A stretch of DNA of 64,000 nucleotides from Angiostrongylus vasorum (GCA_018806985.1 JADANN010000462.1:2471501-2535500); one strand, 5' to 3'. Positions 11,905 to 24,157 are shown, numbered from the stretch's first letter. Notes: generated from the sequence alone by a model not told the origin. Program-made: numbers and translations.

Positions 11905-12774
11905 CGACGAGATCTGGAGGTAAGGAAGGAACTAATGACCTACTTCTCAGGTTCACGCGAACCAGGGCACCCATAACTCAACTGGTAGTTTCTAGAATTT
12001 GGAGTACGATATTCCAATTGACACACTAAACCGCGAGCGGCTTCATGGAGTGCGACTTCCCATGTGACCGCAGTCTAGCCGAGGGCGCTCATCCCCGAGG
12101 TGAGTAGGGTCTCGGTTCCGACTTTAGGACTCCTAGAGGTGATCCCTCATCCTCTCGGATCTCATACCATTGGCTGGCTTCCGCTGACTTTTTCCAACTT
12201 ATTTTTCTTCCCTCGAAGGAATTTCACTTCGAAGGAAGAAAAAAAAAGATTCCGGATAGGAAATATCACCTCACTGTTAGTTTGTAGGACGTCACCTATC
12301 TGTCTACATAGATTTCCCTCAGCTAGCAGTTCCAGACCAGCGTTAGAGGTATCGCTCATTTCTGGAACGAAATCGTGCTGCCAGCACTTTCAAGCTTATA
12401 AAAAAAATCGCTTCCAGTCACAGTAGTCCTGGAAGTGAGAAAGCCGTTCCAGAACTGCGCCGTTCTCTTAGTTTTTTCCGGACGGCTTTAAGTAATTCGG
12501 GCTCTTATGCTCCCATGAGCTGTTGTGGTTCTACTCTCCGTTCATACAGTGTTATTTTACGAAGTTGTATGCTAAATTCCTCACATGGTTTATTTGTAGT
12601 GCATGCATTATGCATGAGTCTATGTGTTAAAGAGGATAAACAGAATTTCAGTTATCCAGAAGTTGAGCTCACTCTTTTCTAGCGCTTTTAACCGCAATTT
12701 TAAGAAAATCATGAGTGGCTTGTAATGAAATTTAACTACTTTAGCTATTGGATTCCATCCTATAGAACAGTTCC
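11905..12774. promoter_or_regulatory. Shared upstream region between divergent AFG1L-like and MARCH6 genes
   Basis: The two genes start in opposite directions from this ~870 bp, so it should hold both promoters. No TATA or initiator can be assigned. A near-palindromic hairpin lies at 12202-12243. The strip 11960-12130 has GC content above its surroundings. 5' UTR introns or trans-splice sites may occur here. Confidence 0.5.
12202..12243. repeat. Imperfect hairpin in divergent promoter region
   Basis: TTTTCTTCCCTCGAAG and CTTCGAAGGAAGAAAA face each other around an 8-base spacer, with one mismatched step. Confidence 0.7.
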
Positions 12775-15700
12775 ATGGACCCTTCGAATCCTGACGGCGG
12801 ATTTGAGCGTTCCATCGAAGCTTCAACGTCCGCTCAACAACCCAGCTCGTCTTTGCAATCAGTGCAATCCGCAGATGACTCGGAAGACCACCGTAAGTCT
12901 GTCGTATAATATATCAGTTAGATCATTGAGACCAATGGAGAAAGGTAGTGTAGGTGACAAAATGCTTTGCAGATATGTGTCGTGTTTGTCGTGGAGACGA
13001 AGGTCATCTGTACTACCCATGTCTTTGTACCGGAAGTATAAAATATGTTCATCAAGAATGTCTAACCGAATGGCTTAGATATAGGTGGGTGCCTTTCTCT
13101 CACTTCTTTTCCCTTCCATGTCCGTTTATCACCATTCTCTCTCTCAAATTCTCCGTTTCTTTGCTTCCGTTTTCTCTTCGTCGCTTCGTTTTTCTTCGTC
13201 TTGCCTTGCTTGGCATCGCACATCTCAAAATTTCAGCAAAAAGGAGGTCTGTGAACTTTGCAATTACAAATATTCATTTCAACCGATATATCGACATGAC
13301 ATGCCCAAAGCACTTCCATTCATAGAAATACTTAAAGGTATGCTTGTTACATTGGAGGTTAGAGTTTGTGACTACCTCAATTCGAAGGCCTGCATCACTC
13401 AGGTGTTGCCATCAGCGCTGCTTCTATGGTCCGAACATGGCTCGTGTATACGATGGTAGTGATATCATGGCTTGGTATTGTTCCCCTCACTGCTGCAAGG
13501 ATCTACCATGCAGTTTTCTACTTGTCCATGCAAGAAATTCTTGTTCTACCAATAAATATTTTTAGAACCGAGCAAATCTTACCCGATGTGCTCAAGGGAT
13601 GCTTTTTGCTTATTATTTTCATTTGCACGTTTATCTCTTTGGTTTGGTTACGAGAGCAAATAATTCATGGAGGGCCACACGACTTCTTGAATATTGAACG
13701 AGACGCCGGTGCTCAAAATGGTGTCGAGGAAGAGCATCAACCTCCTGTTGAACAACATGGTGATGGCGTAGCCGACGGTGAAGTACATGATCAGGTCCGA
13801 TAGGGTAGATCTTATATAAATCGCTTCATGTGCTAATTTAAAGGAGGAGCGTTGGAATTCAACTGAATATGTAGTGATTTTCAGGCAGAAGATATGGATG
13901 AGAATGCTGACGACGAAGAGGGACGAGCCCGACTTGCGGAAGACAGTCATGAGCAGGTAGGGGTTAGTCCGGTCTTTAGAAACTAAACCTTCCTGTTTCC
14001 ATTCTTCTGTGATTTGTTTCCAAATCTCGTTCCATTTTTTCGTTAATGTGTATGTTGGTGAACACTGTTGGGTCGCTGTGATTGGGCTTTTGTGTTTTAT
14101 CTGGTCATTTTAACACTTTTCTATTGAATCAGTGAAGGAAAGTACTTTCCAATTAATTCTTCGAAGAGGTGTGTAATTAACACTAAAGCGAATCACATTT
14201 TTAACTTATTATTTACTGCCTACTCTTTTTAACGGCAGTGTATATTAAAAAAGAGTAGGCAGTAAATAATAAGTTAAAATTGTGATTATAACTGCAGCCT
14301 CAGCTTAACTGGGTTCGATGCCGATTTGGGCTCCCCAGATCAATCCCGCTGACGGGTGATTGCTGATGGCAAAAGATCGATAGAACTAGCTGAGAGACAG
14401 GCAAAACGAAGGACGCGCATGGTGTGGTGGTGAACGCGTTACTCCACGGAAAGGACAATAGCGCGTTTCGTTCCCCACCGCAGAGACCTGCGGTCCGGAG
14501 TTTTGCAGATATCGTAGCATCACTAAAGCCCACTAATGTTTCTTCTGATGTTGTAGATGACAACCAACCGCGAGGTAGAAGGAGAGCCTCTCAGGCCTGA
14601 GCAAGCAGGTGCAAGTGGAATCTTTACGCCATTTTCTTTGTGTGTTTCTCAATGCTTTCTGCTTAAGATCGTGCGCAACCACGGGCTGCTAATGAAGATC
14701 GGCCTGCACAAGAAGTTCCACAACCGGAGGATAACTGGAGAGATCTGGACAGGTGTTATCCCTTAGTTTAAGTTTCACACCTGCCTTGTAAATCAAGGCT
14801 CTTTTTCAGACTATCTCTTAATTTTAAGTTTGTAGCCAACTTTCTAAACTTTGTAGGCTTGGCGATGAATTGACATGGCAAAGATTGTTGGGGTTGGATG
14901 GATCTTTGGTTTTTCTAGAGCGTGTAGTGTGGGTAATCTCTCTAGATACGCTTTTCACCATTGTGTTCGGTGAGTTTTAATTACGATCGTCTAGTAATAT
15001 TTAAACGATTGTAGTAAGTTCTAGTATTCGTTTATCAAACCATAAGGGTGCGCGTGGCGCAGTGGTCGGAGGCGCCCTGCGACATACACATGGGATCGAT
15101 CCCTGCGTCCCTGGCCCTGCAAGTTCTCCATCCCTTTGGGGTCGACGAATTGGTACCAGACTTGTTCGGGAGGATAGCAGTGATACATCGGTAGGCCACC
15201 GCGAGTTATTGTAAAGGCTAGATATGCATTGTCGAATGCATGGCGCATTCCTCAGGGGATTGATCAATTCGGAGAGCTTTATCCTTTTTTTTATGAAATC
15301 ACGTGCACTTTAGTTCATTTTCTGTGAAGTCTGCTAAAAAAGAATTTCATCATTTTAGTTTGCTTTTAATATGAATTTCAAAACTTTTTTTTAGCACATG
15401 CACCATACAAGTTGGGACACTATATTTTAACAAAGTGTGGAATTCAGCAATCGATTCATTACTTTCCATCGATAGCCGCCATACTAATGGGATATGTGGC
15501 AGTTACAGCGATCATATACATTCTTCATTATATTGTTGGATTGATACGTCTTAACAGGTTTGCATTAACGTTGTTAAAGCTGTTAGTAATAAACTGCTTC
15601 TTATGGTCCATTGGTTCGTATTGCAGCCTTTATCGTGTGTTGGGGATTTGCTTTCTTGTTCTGAAAGTATTTCTGCTGGTACTTATAGAAATAGGATTCT

Positions 15701-18472
15701 TTCCAATTATCTGTGGTTGCTGGATGGACCTATGTTCACTGGTTTGCTTTCTACATAATGAATTTGCCAAGAACTTAACATCACAGTTATTCTTTATATT
15801 TTGTCACCGCTTCATCGACCGTTTCAGAAGCTTTTTTCGGCATCACTTTCTTCACGAGCAGCGTCATTCGCTACATCGCCTACATCATCAGTATTCATTC
15901 ACTGGATGATTGGCATGGTTTACGTATTCTATTTTGCATCATTCGTCCTGTTACTTCGTGAGGTTCTTCGCCCTGGTGTTCTCTGGTTCATGCGAAACTT
16001 AAACGATCCCGAATTTAATCCAATCCAAGAGGTATACTTTGTTTCTCTGACGATTGTGATACATTTTTGTTTTAATTATCTATCCACGTATTTTTTACTG
16101 GCTAATATTCTCTGAAACTAATATTCTTGTGGAAAAGTTTTTTATATCGGTGGTGACCGATTCATTTTGCCCCTAAAAAAGTAGCCCATATGATTATAGT
16201 ACTCTAAAAAACTGTATTTCAGATGATAGAACTTCCTGTAACGCGCCATTTGCGTCGTCTTGTTGCGTCGACAGTAAGATACTTAGTCCATTGTTTTAGT
16301 TTTCTTGGTTTCGAATCGATTTTCTTATCACGAAAACTCTTTAAATGTTTTTCTGTCTTCGCTTTTATGTAAATTTTGTGTTTCATCTACTATTCCTTCC
16401 ACATATTCATTCTTGCTCATTCTAGTCATTATGCTTCACAACTATTTTCCTTATTATCTATCTTCCTCTTGGACTCGTGCAGAAGCTTTATCCACCACTC
16501 CTTCCTTACAATATGAGTTTATCGGCAGATACTCCGCTCAGTGAGCTATCCCTCGAACTTTTAATTCTCCAGGTAAAATGGTCTAATTTTTAACGACCAT
16601 TTCAAAAGTTGTTAGATTTTTTGAGTGTGTTCCAAATTGCTTTGTTTTGAGGTAGTTCTGCCTGCTCTTCTTGAACAAACACAAGCTCGCTTTCTGCTGA
16701 AAGCTATGGTATTATGGTGGTGCATACACGTTGGTGGAGCACTTGACGTTGACAGGTGAGGTAAAATAAGCACGTTCAGAAGTAAAGAAATAAATCTGAT
16801 GTCAGTGTGCGGATAGGATTTGTATTTTCTGGATGATTACTAAGATATGATGGCACTAGTAGGTAGAAAACTAGCTGAGAGAAAGTCGAAACGAAGGACT
16901 TGGCGTGGTGGCGAACGCATCAGCTCCCGGAAAGGGTAACTGCGTGTTCGATTTCCACCGAGGACACATGCGGTCCAGAGTTTTGCAAATATCTAAGGAT
17001 CATTGTGGTTGTATTACTGAGATATTTTTCCACGAGATTCTGAAGCTATGTTAAGTCACTCTTATATGTATGTTAAATGATGTCGAATAAACGTCTAAAT
17101 AGTGTTGTAATCAATATTTTGGTTTGCTTCAGATATCTACTACCAGACTTACCTAATCCGGAACAGCCTCAGGATGGGATTGGAGCTCAAGGCGCTGGTG
17201 GTTTGGCTGCTGAGCATCAGGCTCTTCTTCTTTTACGCGAACCGCAAGCTGTTCAACCATATAATCGTCCTCGATTTTTCCCACTACGTGTTTTAATTCT
17301 CTTGTGTGCTGTGGCGGTTACGTGTTGCGTTACTAGTTGCATTTTGTTCCTTGTACCAGTGGTGGTAGGTCGAGGGATCATTTACAGTCTAACAGGGTAT
17401 TCAAATGTCCACGAATTATATACGGTGGGTGCTGGTATGTATGTATGTTGGATGTTTGTGAAGTTAAGTTTGCTGTCACTGCATTGGTTCAATCTGGGCG
17501 TCAACCATTTGAAGGAAGCGATCGTTAATTCATTAAACATCACCGCTCGCCTTGTCGTGGTCTGTATTCCTATTGTTTTTGTGATTCCCATGCTTATGGG
17601 GACATATTTCCAACTTGTCATCATCACTCCTTTGAGGCTGTCTCATCAACAGGTATTATATATTCTTTTTCAATTAGAACTAAATTCGTTCATATCGTTC
17701 TTGCATCTTCATTATTTCGAATGGATTGTCTCTTGTGTGTGTATGTGTACTCAGTTATTAGAAATTCTTGTAGACGTCATTGGTATTTTTATGGCAAGAC
17801 TGGGCAATGGGAGTGCTCCACATGAAAATCGTTTGTGGAGCTATAATGATGGGGCCAGAATGGTGGATGCGGCAAGTATTCGATCAGGTGTTACGCTTTA
17901 CATCGCTTTGAGCTCCGAATTTTGAGATCGTTGTTGAAAGTATAACTTGCTCTTCTGTTCAGATATACCAGGATGGCATTCGCAATTTACGTGCTGGATT
18001 CATATTATCCCAGCTTGTTTTTCCCGTCATACTCTTTTTGAGTTCTCTACTCGCGTTTCCTTACTTGATGGCACGGTTCTACATTTTCGTAACTGGTACG
18101 TTATTTATTCAGTAAGTAGCGATGTTTTTTCGTGTATATTGAAACGGCATTTAAACCAGGTGCTTCACTCGTGGATACTGTCCTCGTGTTGCGCTACTGC
18201 TTCCCAAGCAGTTTAATTCTGCTCTTAGTAGTTGGATTCCTCAAATGGCAGTTAAGTAAGATTCAAGGTTTGGCAGAGAATATTCGGAATGAAAGGTGGG
18301 TCTTTGTGTTTAGGTTTACATATCCTATCTGTATGTCTGTTAATAAAAAGGCTTAAAATATTTTCCTTAATTCCATCGTTTACTCAACAGGTATCTTGTC
18401 GGGACACGGTTAGTCAATTACGAGCGAAATGGTATGGCAGCTTCCCCCACTGAAGCTACTGTTTCTCCGTAA
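12775..18472 (+). CDS. marc-6: MARCH6/TEB4/Doa10-type E3 ubiquitin ligase
   Basis: ER membrane RING-CH ligase that ubiquitinates misfolded and regulated proteins for ERAD. All 19 exons can be read with matching phases: 12775-12892, 12973-13084, 13237-13337, 13403-13794, 13885-13956, 14557-14608, 14668-14752, 14857-14969, 15395-15557, 15627-15741, 15828-16031, 16223-16273, 16426-16572, 16652-16755, 17133-17652, 17774-17887, 17963-18095, 18160-18295 and 18391-18472 (TAA). Total 2814 nt, 937 aa; human MARCH6 is ~910 aa. An intact C4HC3 RING-CH domain is formed by C42, C45, C56, C58, H66, C69, C82 and C85. Many hydrophobic segments follow. Conserved blocks include [83 protein letters not shown] and [13 protein letters not shown] cytosolic acidic loop spans exons 4-7. 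Repeats sit in introns 5, 8 and 14 without touching exons. Confidence 0.95.
14196..14278. mobile_element. Short palindromic MITE (solo facing TIRs)
   Basis: TTAACTTATTATTTACTGCC followed by TACTC at left faces its reverse complement at right, with about 25 bp between, in march6 intron 5. The same TIR bounds longer copies at 23779-24157 and 47647-47897. Confidence 0.8.
14279..14550 (+). repeat. tRNA-like repeat (family 3) joined to the MITE
   Basis: Begins GTGATTATAACTGCAGCCTC right after the TIR, as at 47.9 kb. It contains AGCTGAGAGACAGGC, then the tRNA-like part CATGGTGTGGTGGTGAACGC and GCGTTTCGTTCCCCACCGCA, and ends GCGGTCCGGAGTTTTGCAGA. In march6 intron 5. Confidence 0.7.
15046..15292 (+). 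repeat. tRNA-derived SINE, family 1, copy 3
   Basis: Sense copy in march6 intron 8. A box GTGGCGCAGTGG, B box GGGATCGATCC, core TTGGTACCAGACTTGTTCGG, tail ending GAGAGCTTTATCCTTTTTT. It has a deletion just before the TGAAGTCGAATGCATGG block. Confidence 0.85.
16845..17010 (+). repeat. tRNA-like repeat (family 3) in march6 intron 14
   Basis: AACTAGCTGAGAGAAAGTCG, then GGCGTGGTGGCGAACGC, the B-box-like TGTTCGATTTCC, and GCGGTCCAGAGTTTTGCAAA. Confidence 0.7.
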
Positions 18473-19450
18473 ATCTATTGTCTTTTAAGAAATCTGATTA
18501 AACTTTTAGTAATTTTCTGTTCGCTATATTTGGTCTTCATCGAAAATTTTTCTACACATTGCTAGTTTCCGTAATTTGGGTTGGTTGAGTGTTGTTTGCC
18601 ACGAAAGATTAGTGTTTATTCGTGGTGGAATCACGATGCGAAAAAGTACTACATGCAGGTTTATAGTAAAAGATCAGTTCCACTTAGAGTAATACTTTCG
18701 TACTGGCTGTCCTAGTCTTACTGGTGTTAATGAAGGAACCAACACTTCATATATGAAGATGCCATGTTGTACGAAATGTTGAGGAAATGCAATATACTCA
18801 CTTTGTGGGGATCAACAGTCTTTGAGTTGGACCAAATATTTTGTTGAATACACAAGGTTTTTCGGATTAGACTGCCATTTCTGTCGTGCTTACTCTTTAC
18901 CTCTATGCATAAGAGCTGAAGCACAACATTTATTGGTTTGTGGATAATTATTGTTGTATATGCAACTATCATTTTATTATGCCATTATGGTTGCCTTTAG
19001 GGTTCATATCACACAGTGGTTGATAATAAGATTGAGTAATGTTCCTTTACACAATTCGCATAAATGACGCGGTGAATGACATTTTAAGCCGTTAAACAGT
19101 ACATATTGTCGATCTCTGGGCTGTTTGTTTTCTGCTTACTGTCAAACTTTGTATGTAGTCACCGCGGATTTTCACTCTGGTGGTGAGAATTGGAAGCGTA
19201 GATTACCATCTTTGTTCAAGTTGAGCGCTGCTCCTACGTAAAGCGGTTCGTAACCAGGCATTCCAATTACGACTCCCATTCCTCTGCCTTCTCTGTCCCT
19301 CACAGCTGAGTACGAGGTTAGATCGCCCTGAAATTTCCGTTAATGGAAGGACACGTAGCACCTTGTGGCGTGAAAAGCGGTGTCCTCGTAATTCTAGAGT
19401 GTTAAAACTTCTTATGTAATAATACTTGGTTTTCATGTGTAGTGTAAAAG
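18473..19450. other. Downstream of march6, no feature recognised
   Basis: AT-rich sequence with the presumed march6 3' UTR. No exact AATAAA close to the stop was identified. No coding exon can be supported. Confidence 0.4.
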
Positions 19451-19728
19451 GCGTGTCTAGCAGTCGGAGACGCCGTGCAATGCACATGGGATTGATCCCC
19501 CGCACCCCCAGGCTCACCAAGCCTTCCATCTCTCAGGGGGGTCGGAAGATTGGTACGAGACTTGTCTGGGAGGATCATATCACCGGTTCGATATATCGGT
19601 AGGCCACCTCGAGTCAATGCGTAGGCCAAATATGCGTTCAATGACCTCCAACGATGCTTAATGAAGTCGAATGAATGGCGCGTCCCTCAGGATTGGTCGA
19701 GGTCGAGAGCTTCATCCCTAGCTTTTTT
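19451..19728 (+). repeat. tRNA-derived SINE, family 1, copy 4
   Basis: Sense copy with damaged A box (GTGTCTAGCAGTCGG), B-box region GGGATTGATCC, core GGGGTCGGAAGATTGG, and tail CAACGATGCTTAATGAAGTC. Confidence 0.8.
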
Positions 19729-20759
19729 ATGTGAGATCGATCTAAGTTTAAAGGGCACAAAAGTTTTAGTAATCATATTGTGAAAGTGTTTGAAAATATT
19801 GTGACAAAAGTGAATCTTTCCTCAGGGACTGTGAACAAGTTAGACTGAGGGGACATTCTTGTACCCATGGCGCTTTAGTGCTATGTTTAATATTGATACT
19901 TATCCAAGCCTCGTAATGCACAGTGGACAAACGGCGATGATTTACGCGACAGCCCAATAGTAAGAATGGTAGAATCACTAATTAGTTGACCCATTTATTG
20001 ATAGGTCATTTAGTTCATTAGTAGTGCTAGACTAATTGCGTGTTCTGCTGGGAGTGAGCGAAACTCATACAGTATCTGTCTTACCAGACTCAGTAGCTGC
20101 TGATGTAGAGGCTTTCCTTGTTGTTGAAATGAAAGGACTTTCTTCCTGTAATATCGAAGAAGAGCTGTCTCACAATCGCTTTCAGAGCCAAGTAAGCATA
20201 GTCTGGAACCGTAACATAGCGTAGCACCAAGTTTTTCTTATGTCGAGGCAAACTGTCACCTAACAGTTTGGGGCTGAGGAAGGACCGCCTAGTATCACAT
20301 ATGTATTTCATCTCAAGATTTACCAGATGGAATTTACTTTGAAGATTACTTCAACTACTGCCTTTTTCCTAAACAGCAGGATGTCTCATTCATTGTGTGG
20401 AAACAGACATCTCTATAAGGTGATGCAATATTTGGACCGATTTTTTAAGGAGCTACGGAGGTTTCCAGTCCAACAAAAGTTCGCATGTGTCGCTTTAAGG
20501 CAAGAAAAAAAGCTTAGCCTGTTCTTCACACATGGTTTTTGTGACGAGACCAGTTTCCAGTTTCGCTAGCTAACACATCTTTGCTACAATGTGCAATCAT
20601 CTGCAGTATGGTACGACTCCACAATTTTAGCCTCTGGTGGACTGCGTTGAAACTCGATACGCACTGTCCATCTAATGACATCCATGAAAGCACTCTCGCG
20701 AAGACGCCTAATTTCGCGCCTTTACTTAAGTGCTGGTTTTCGGCAATAACAGAACAAGA

Positions 20760-21031
20760 GGCTAAGGCTCTCGCCGTTGATCTATCCCCTGAGGGATATG
20801 CCATGCATTCGACTTCATTAAGCATCGTTGGAGGTGACTGAATGCATATCTGGCCTTTACAATGAATCGCCGGTTGCCTACCAATATATCGAACCAGTAC
20901 TGCTTTCCTCCCAGACAAGTCTAGTATCAATTTGCCGACCCCGCAGGGATAGAGAGCTTGGTGGGCATAGCGCACTGGGATCGACCCCATGTGTATTGCA
21001 GAGCGCCTTCGGCCACTGCGCTACACGCGCC
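20760..21031 (-). repeat. tRNA-derived SINE, family 1, copy 5 (pair A, left)
   Basis: Antisense copy with its head at the right end (GGGATCGACCCCATGTGTAT, CACTGCGCTACACGCGCC). It faces copy 6 across about 35 bp. Confidence 0.85.
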
Positions 21032-21067
21032 TACAGTTTTCGGGAATAGACAATAGAATTTCGATAC

Positions 21068-21354
21068 AGCCGCTCAGGTGGCTCAGTGGTTAGAGCAGCC
21101 TTGCAATACACATGGGTTCGATTCCGCACCACAGGCTCACCAAGCATTCCATCCGTCCAGGGTCGGCAAGTTGGTACCAGACTTGTCTGAGAGGATAGCA
21201 GAACTGATATGACCCATCGGTGGGCATCGCAACTTAATTTGTTGTCGAAATACACATTCAATCACCTTCCTCCAACGATGCTTAATGAAGTCGAAGGCAT
21301 GATGCATTCGTCAGGGATTGATCAACGCCGAGAGCTTTATCCTTTATCCTTTTA
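21068..21354 (+). repeat. tRNA-derived SINE, family 1, copy 6 (pair A, right)
   Basis: Sense copy with the most canonical boxes: GTGGCTCAGTGGTTAGAGCA and GGGTTCGATTCC. The core is TTGGTACCAGACTTGTCTGA and the tail GAGAGCTTTATCC. Confidence 0.88.
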
Positions 21355-21774
21355 TTTCGATAACCAGATAACTTAAGGGGGTTTACAACGTTGTGTAATT
21401 AAGGAGAGTCTTTGTTCTACCGCTGTATGGGTATAAGTGTTACTATTCACTCTATGTATGCTACTACTATACCATGGTCCATCATGCAATGCCGTAAACA
21501 TTTGGAAATCTGTTTAGGCTCATGTTGAGATTATTTTTGTAATTTTTGTATCCACGCCTTCCACAGGATAAATGTGATTCAACATAGGAATTAGAATTGG
21601 AATAACAGTCAAAAGCCAGCCAAATTAGCGATCAATGAACTCCTTCGAGGAAAGTTGTTTGTACATTTCCAAGTACAGAATGGACCTAACCCACTCCCCG
21701 CCGCAAAATCGATGTTGTGTAGGTAATCGATTAAATGCACGACTTATCGTAAAACAACCATAAGGGTACTGAGA

Positions 21775-21876
21775 CATGAGCAAAACGCTGAACCTCGGTT
21801 AGGCTTCGAACCCGCAATTACCCTTCCGGGGTACACGTGCTATGCACCGCACCAATCGAGGTCATGATTTGATTTT
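21775..21876 (-). repeat. tRNA-like sequence, family-3 type
   Basis: On the minus strand a 73-base stretch has a tRNA-like shape: a 7-bp acceptor stem (GACCTCG with CGAGGTT) and a T-loop-like GGGTTCGAAGCC. The T stem is broken and the anticodon region matches the family-3 repeats (CCCCGGAAGGGTAAT). Read as a SINE head or tRNA pseudogene, not a working tRNA. Confidence 0.5.
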
Positions 21877-21982
21877 CTCTTATCGACGTTTTACTGTATC
21901 GATGCTCTCAGCATTCAACAGCAGTGATCTGGAGAACACAAATCAACATTGCCGAGTTAGGCTGAAAATGCAGTCAAAATCA

Positions 21983-22545
21983 CAATTTCTTAACTCATAT
22001 TTACTGGCCAGCCTTTAGCACCAACGGAGTTAAAAAAAAACTGGCTGAAGGAAGAGCAGAGCAGGAGGCTTGGTTTGTGTGGATGGGCGGTTAGGCACGT
22101 AGACCCCCCGCAAAATTTATCCCGAGTTCGAAGCCCAGCTCAGGTTTTCAGTTCTGCTCATATCTCAGCATCGTTATAGCTGTATTCCACACAATGCCTT
22201 GCCGTGGAAAAAAAAAGGGATAGGGATTAAATAAAAATTGAAACATTGTGATTTTGACTGCAGCTTCAGTTTAACTGTGTTCAATGCCGATTTGTGCTCT
22301 CCAGATCATTCTCGTTGGAGGTTATTACTAATAGCAATGGTAAGATGAAAAACTGGCTGAGAGGAAGGCAAAGCAAAGGCTCGGTTGGTGCAGTGGATGA
22401 CACGTGAGCCCTCGGAAAAGGTAAGCCTGTGTTCGAAGCGCATCTAACGTCCTGAATTTTGCTCATATCTCAGCATCCTTTTTGGTTGTATCTCACATAA
22501 TACTTTTTTTCTAAGGAAAAAGATAAGCTGTAAATAAAAGTTAAA
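21983..22545 (+). repeat. Two tandem family-3/MITE-like copies, diverged
   Basis: TAACTCATATTTACTGGCCA resembles the TIR of the 14.2 kb MITE. Two tRNA-like stretches follow: around 22060-22160 with GAGTTCGAAGCCCAG, and around 22370-22445 with TGTGTTCGAAGCGCA. The block ends near 22545 with CTGTAAATAAAAGTTAA, a TIR-like sequence. Confidence 0.5.
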
Positions 22546-22962
22546 ACAAGGTAAGACATATCATGAAACAGTTCTTCTCGCCAAAATAAAGCACAGAAAA
22601 TAAAAAGGGCTCCGTAGACGTCATGTCGGCCATTGTGTCCACTAACAAATGAGTCCAAAAGTCACGTCGTCGCATAAGTTGTGAAACCTTTTTTCATCTG
22701 TGCCACATCTCGCCAACGGATGTATCATAGAAGCACATTCCGTTGAGGGACGAACAAACTTCTCCGAAAAAAGAATTTTTGTTAATTGTGTAAGAGTATA
22801 GCTTTTCTGGGATCAAGCCAGGGTCAAAGTTTGTGATGGGAAACATAACGCTTGAAAAGAAAACGTATGACAAAAAACATTGCGGAAAGACGTGCCACAG
22901 CCAATAATATGCATCGAAATCACTGCATATTGTCCGCTGCGTCCCTCTACGTCCACATTAAG

Positions 22963-23756
22963 TTAGGTAGGAATTATCGCCAGTGTGTTATGCTTTCGAT
23001 TCATACTGGCACCAGTGTTGACCACCGTGAACTTATTGGCTAAATTAGTTGGTTTTATTTCGACGATTATGTAAAAAGTGTGTTATTGGGAAGAAACGGA
23101 CTCTTATCTATCACAAGAAAGAAGCTTTTTCTCTGAAAAAAATTCACCTTTTCGCGGCTGCAAGTGCACCCTCGGGGCTGCTATCATGTGCCGAGGTGTC
23201 GATCCCTTTTTCGAATTTCCTGGAAGCAATGCATGTTTATGGATGCTTCTCAGTCGTTTACGGAATATGCTATAGGAACTGATAAATCTGTGAATTTACC
23301 GTTGTGAGATAAAATGAAGGTTAATGGGTTGCATGTCTGGGAGGGGCAAGTAAATGCCATTTATGTCCTTACGGTTATTCTTGAACTGAGAGTTCAGACT
23401 CAGCAAACTGCCATCATCTGGGATTCCCCAATCTGATTCAGTTTCTACATCTCGTTCTGAATAGTGGTAGAACGCTTTAGGGACACGCAGATGCATTCCA
23501 TCACCAGTAGGAATCTAAATGATACGTTCCACATTCATATTTCTCCGAAGAAAGAAAACATTAATGGTACCTGCAAGTACGGGACAGCGCTATAAGAGTC
23601 CTTGATAGTACCTATTCCAAACTTCATATTTTTCCCCATCGTATAGAAGTTGCGGGTCCACATCGTTCTTATACCCGGGTAACTTTTCGTAGGAATCAGC
23701 GAGAAGTAGAAAATGAAATAGAAGGAAGCAGTGAAGCATAATGTAGAATGCAAACT
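22963..23756 (-). CDS. Unrecognised multi-exon gene candidate (partial)
   Basis: Minus-strand exons that join with good splice signals. Exon A is 23756-23571, preceded by AATATTTCAG and ending in the donor CAG/GTACCA. Exon B is 23514-23300, after a 56-base intron ending ATCATTTAG; it is open for 71 codons and includes GMHLRVPKAFYHYSERDVE and INGIYLPLPDMQPINLHF. Exon C lies within 23219-23148, after GCTTCCAG. A last exon at 23039-22963, after AACTAATTTAG, ends NTLAIIPT and TAA; it joins only if C stops early at GTGCAC. Exon A has two open frames. The one in phase with B reads YPGIRTMWTRNFYTMGKN. The other reads like a signal peptide from an internal ATG (MLHCFLLFHFLLLADSYEKL) but hits a stop. 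No 5' exon was found; the MITE at 23.8 kb lies just upstream. Function unknown. An old gene or pseudogene is possible. Confidence 0.5.
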
Positions 23757-23778
23757 GAAATATTACTATGCCGTCAAT

Positions 23779-24157
23779 TTTTACTTACTGCCTACTATGT
23801 TTTTTTGATGGCAGGATATTGTGTGAAGTACAATCATAATGGTGCTGAGATAACCACAAGATATTGAGATATTTGCAAAACTCCGGACCACAGGTGTCTG
23901 CGGTGGAGACGAACGCGCTATTTCCCTTTCCGAGGGCTAACGCGTTCACCACCACACCATGCGGGTCCTTCGTTTCGCCTGTCTGTCAGGTAGCTATTTC
24001 ACAACAACTACTACGATGCTGAGATATTTGCAATGCGTGGACTCCAGACCAGATTCGAATCATCGACTACTCTTTCCGGGGTCTTAGGTATTACTAGGTG
24101 GCATTCCACATCATACCCTTTCATGAAAAAAAATAGTAGGCAGTAAATAAAAGTTAA
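23779..24157. mobile_element. MITE with ACTGCCTACT-type TIRs and tRNA-like interior
   Basis: The left TIR (TTTTACTTACTGCCTACTAT) and the inverted right TIR (AATAGTAGGCAGTAAATAAA) enclose about 380 bp. The interior carries an antisense family-3 tRNA-like unit (CTCCGGACCACAGGTGTCTG, then GCGTTCACCACCACACCATG). No transposase. Confidence 0.8.

Noticed and set aside
20526..20990. 154-codon minus-strand ORF
   Set aside because: Its N-terminal part is translated from a SINE family-1 copy (recurring pieces such as HQALYPCGVGKLI) and the rest has no signal of coding.
21775..21876. tRNA gene
   Set aside because: Although 73 bases with a paired acceptor stem, the T stem is broken, there is no T before the anticodon, and it matches the family-3 repeats.
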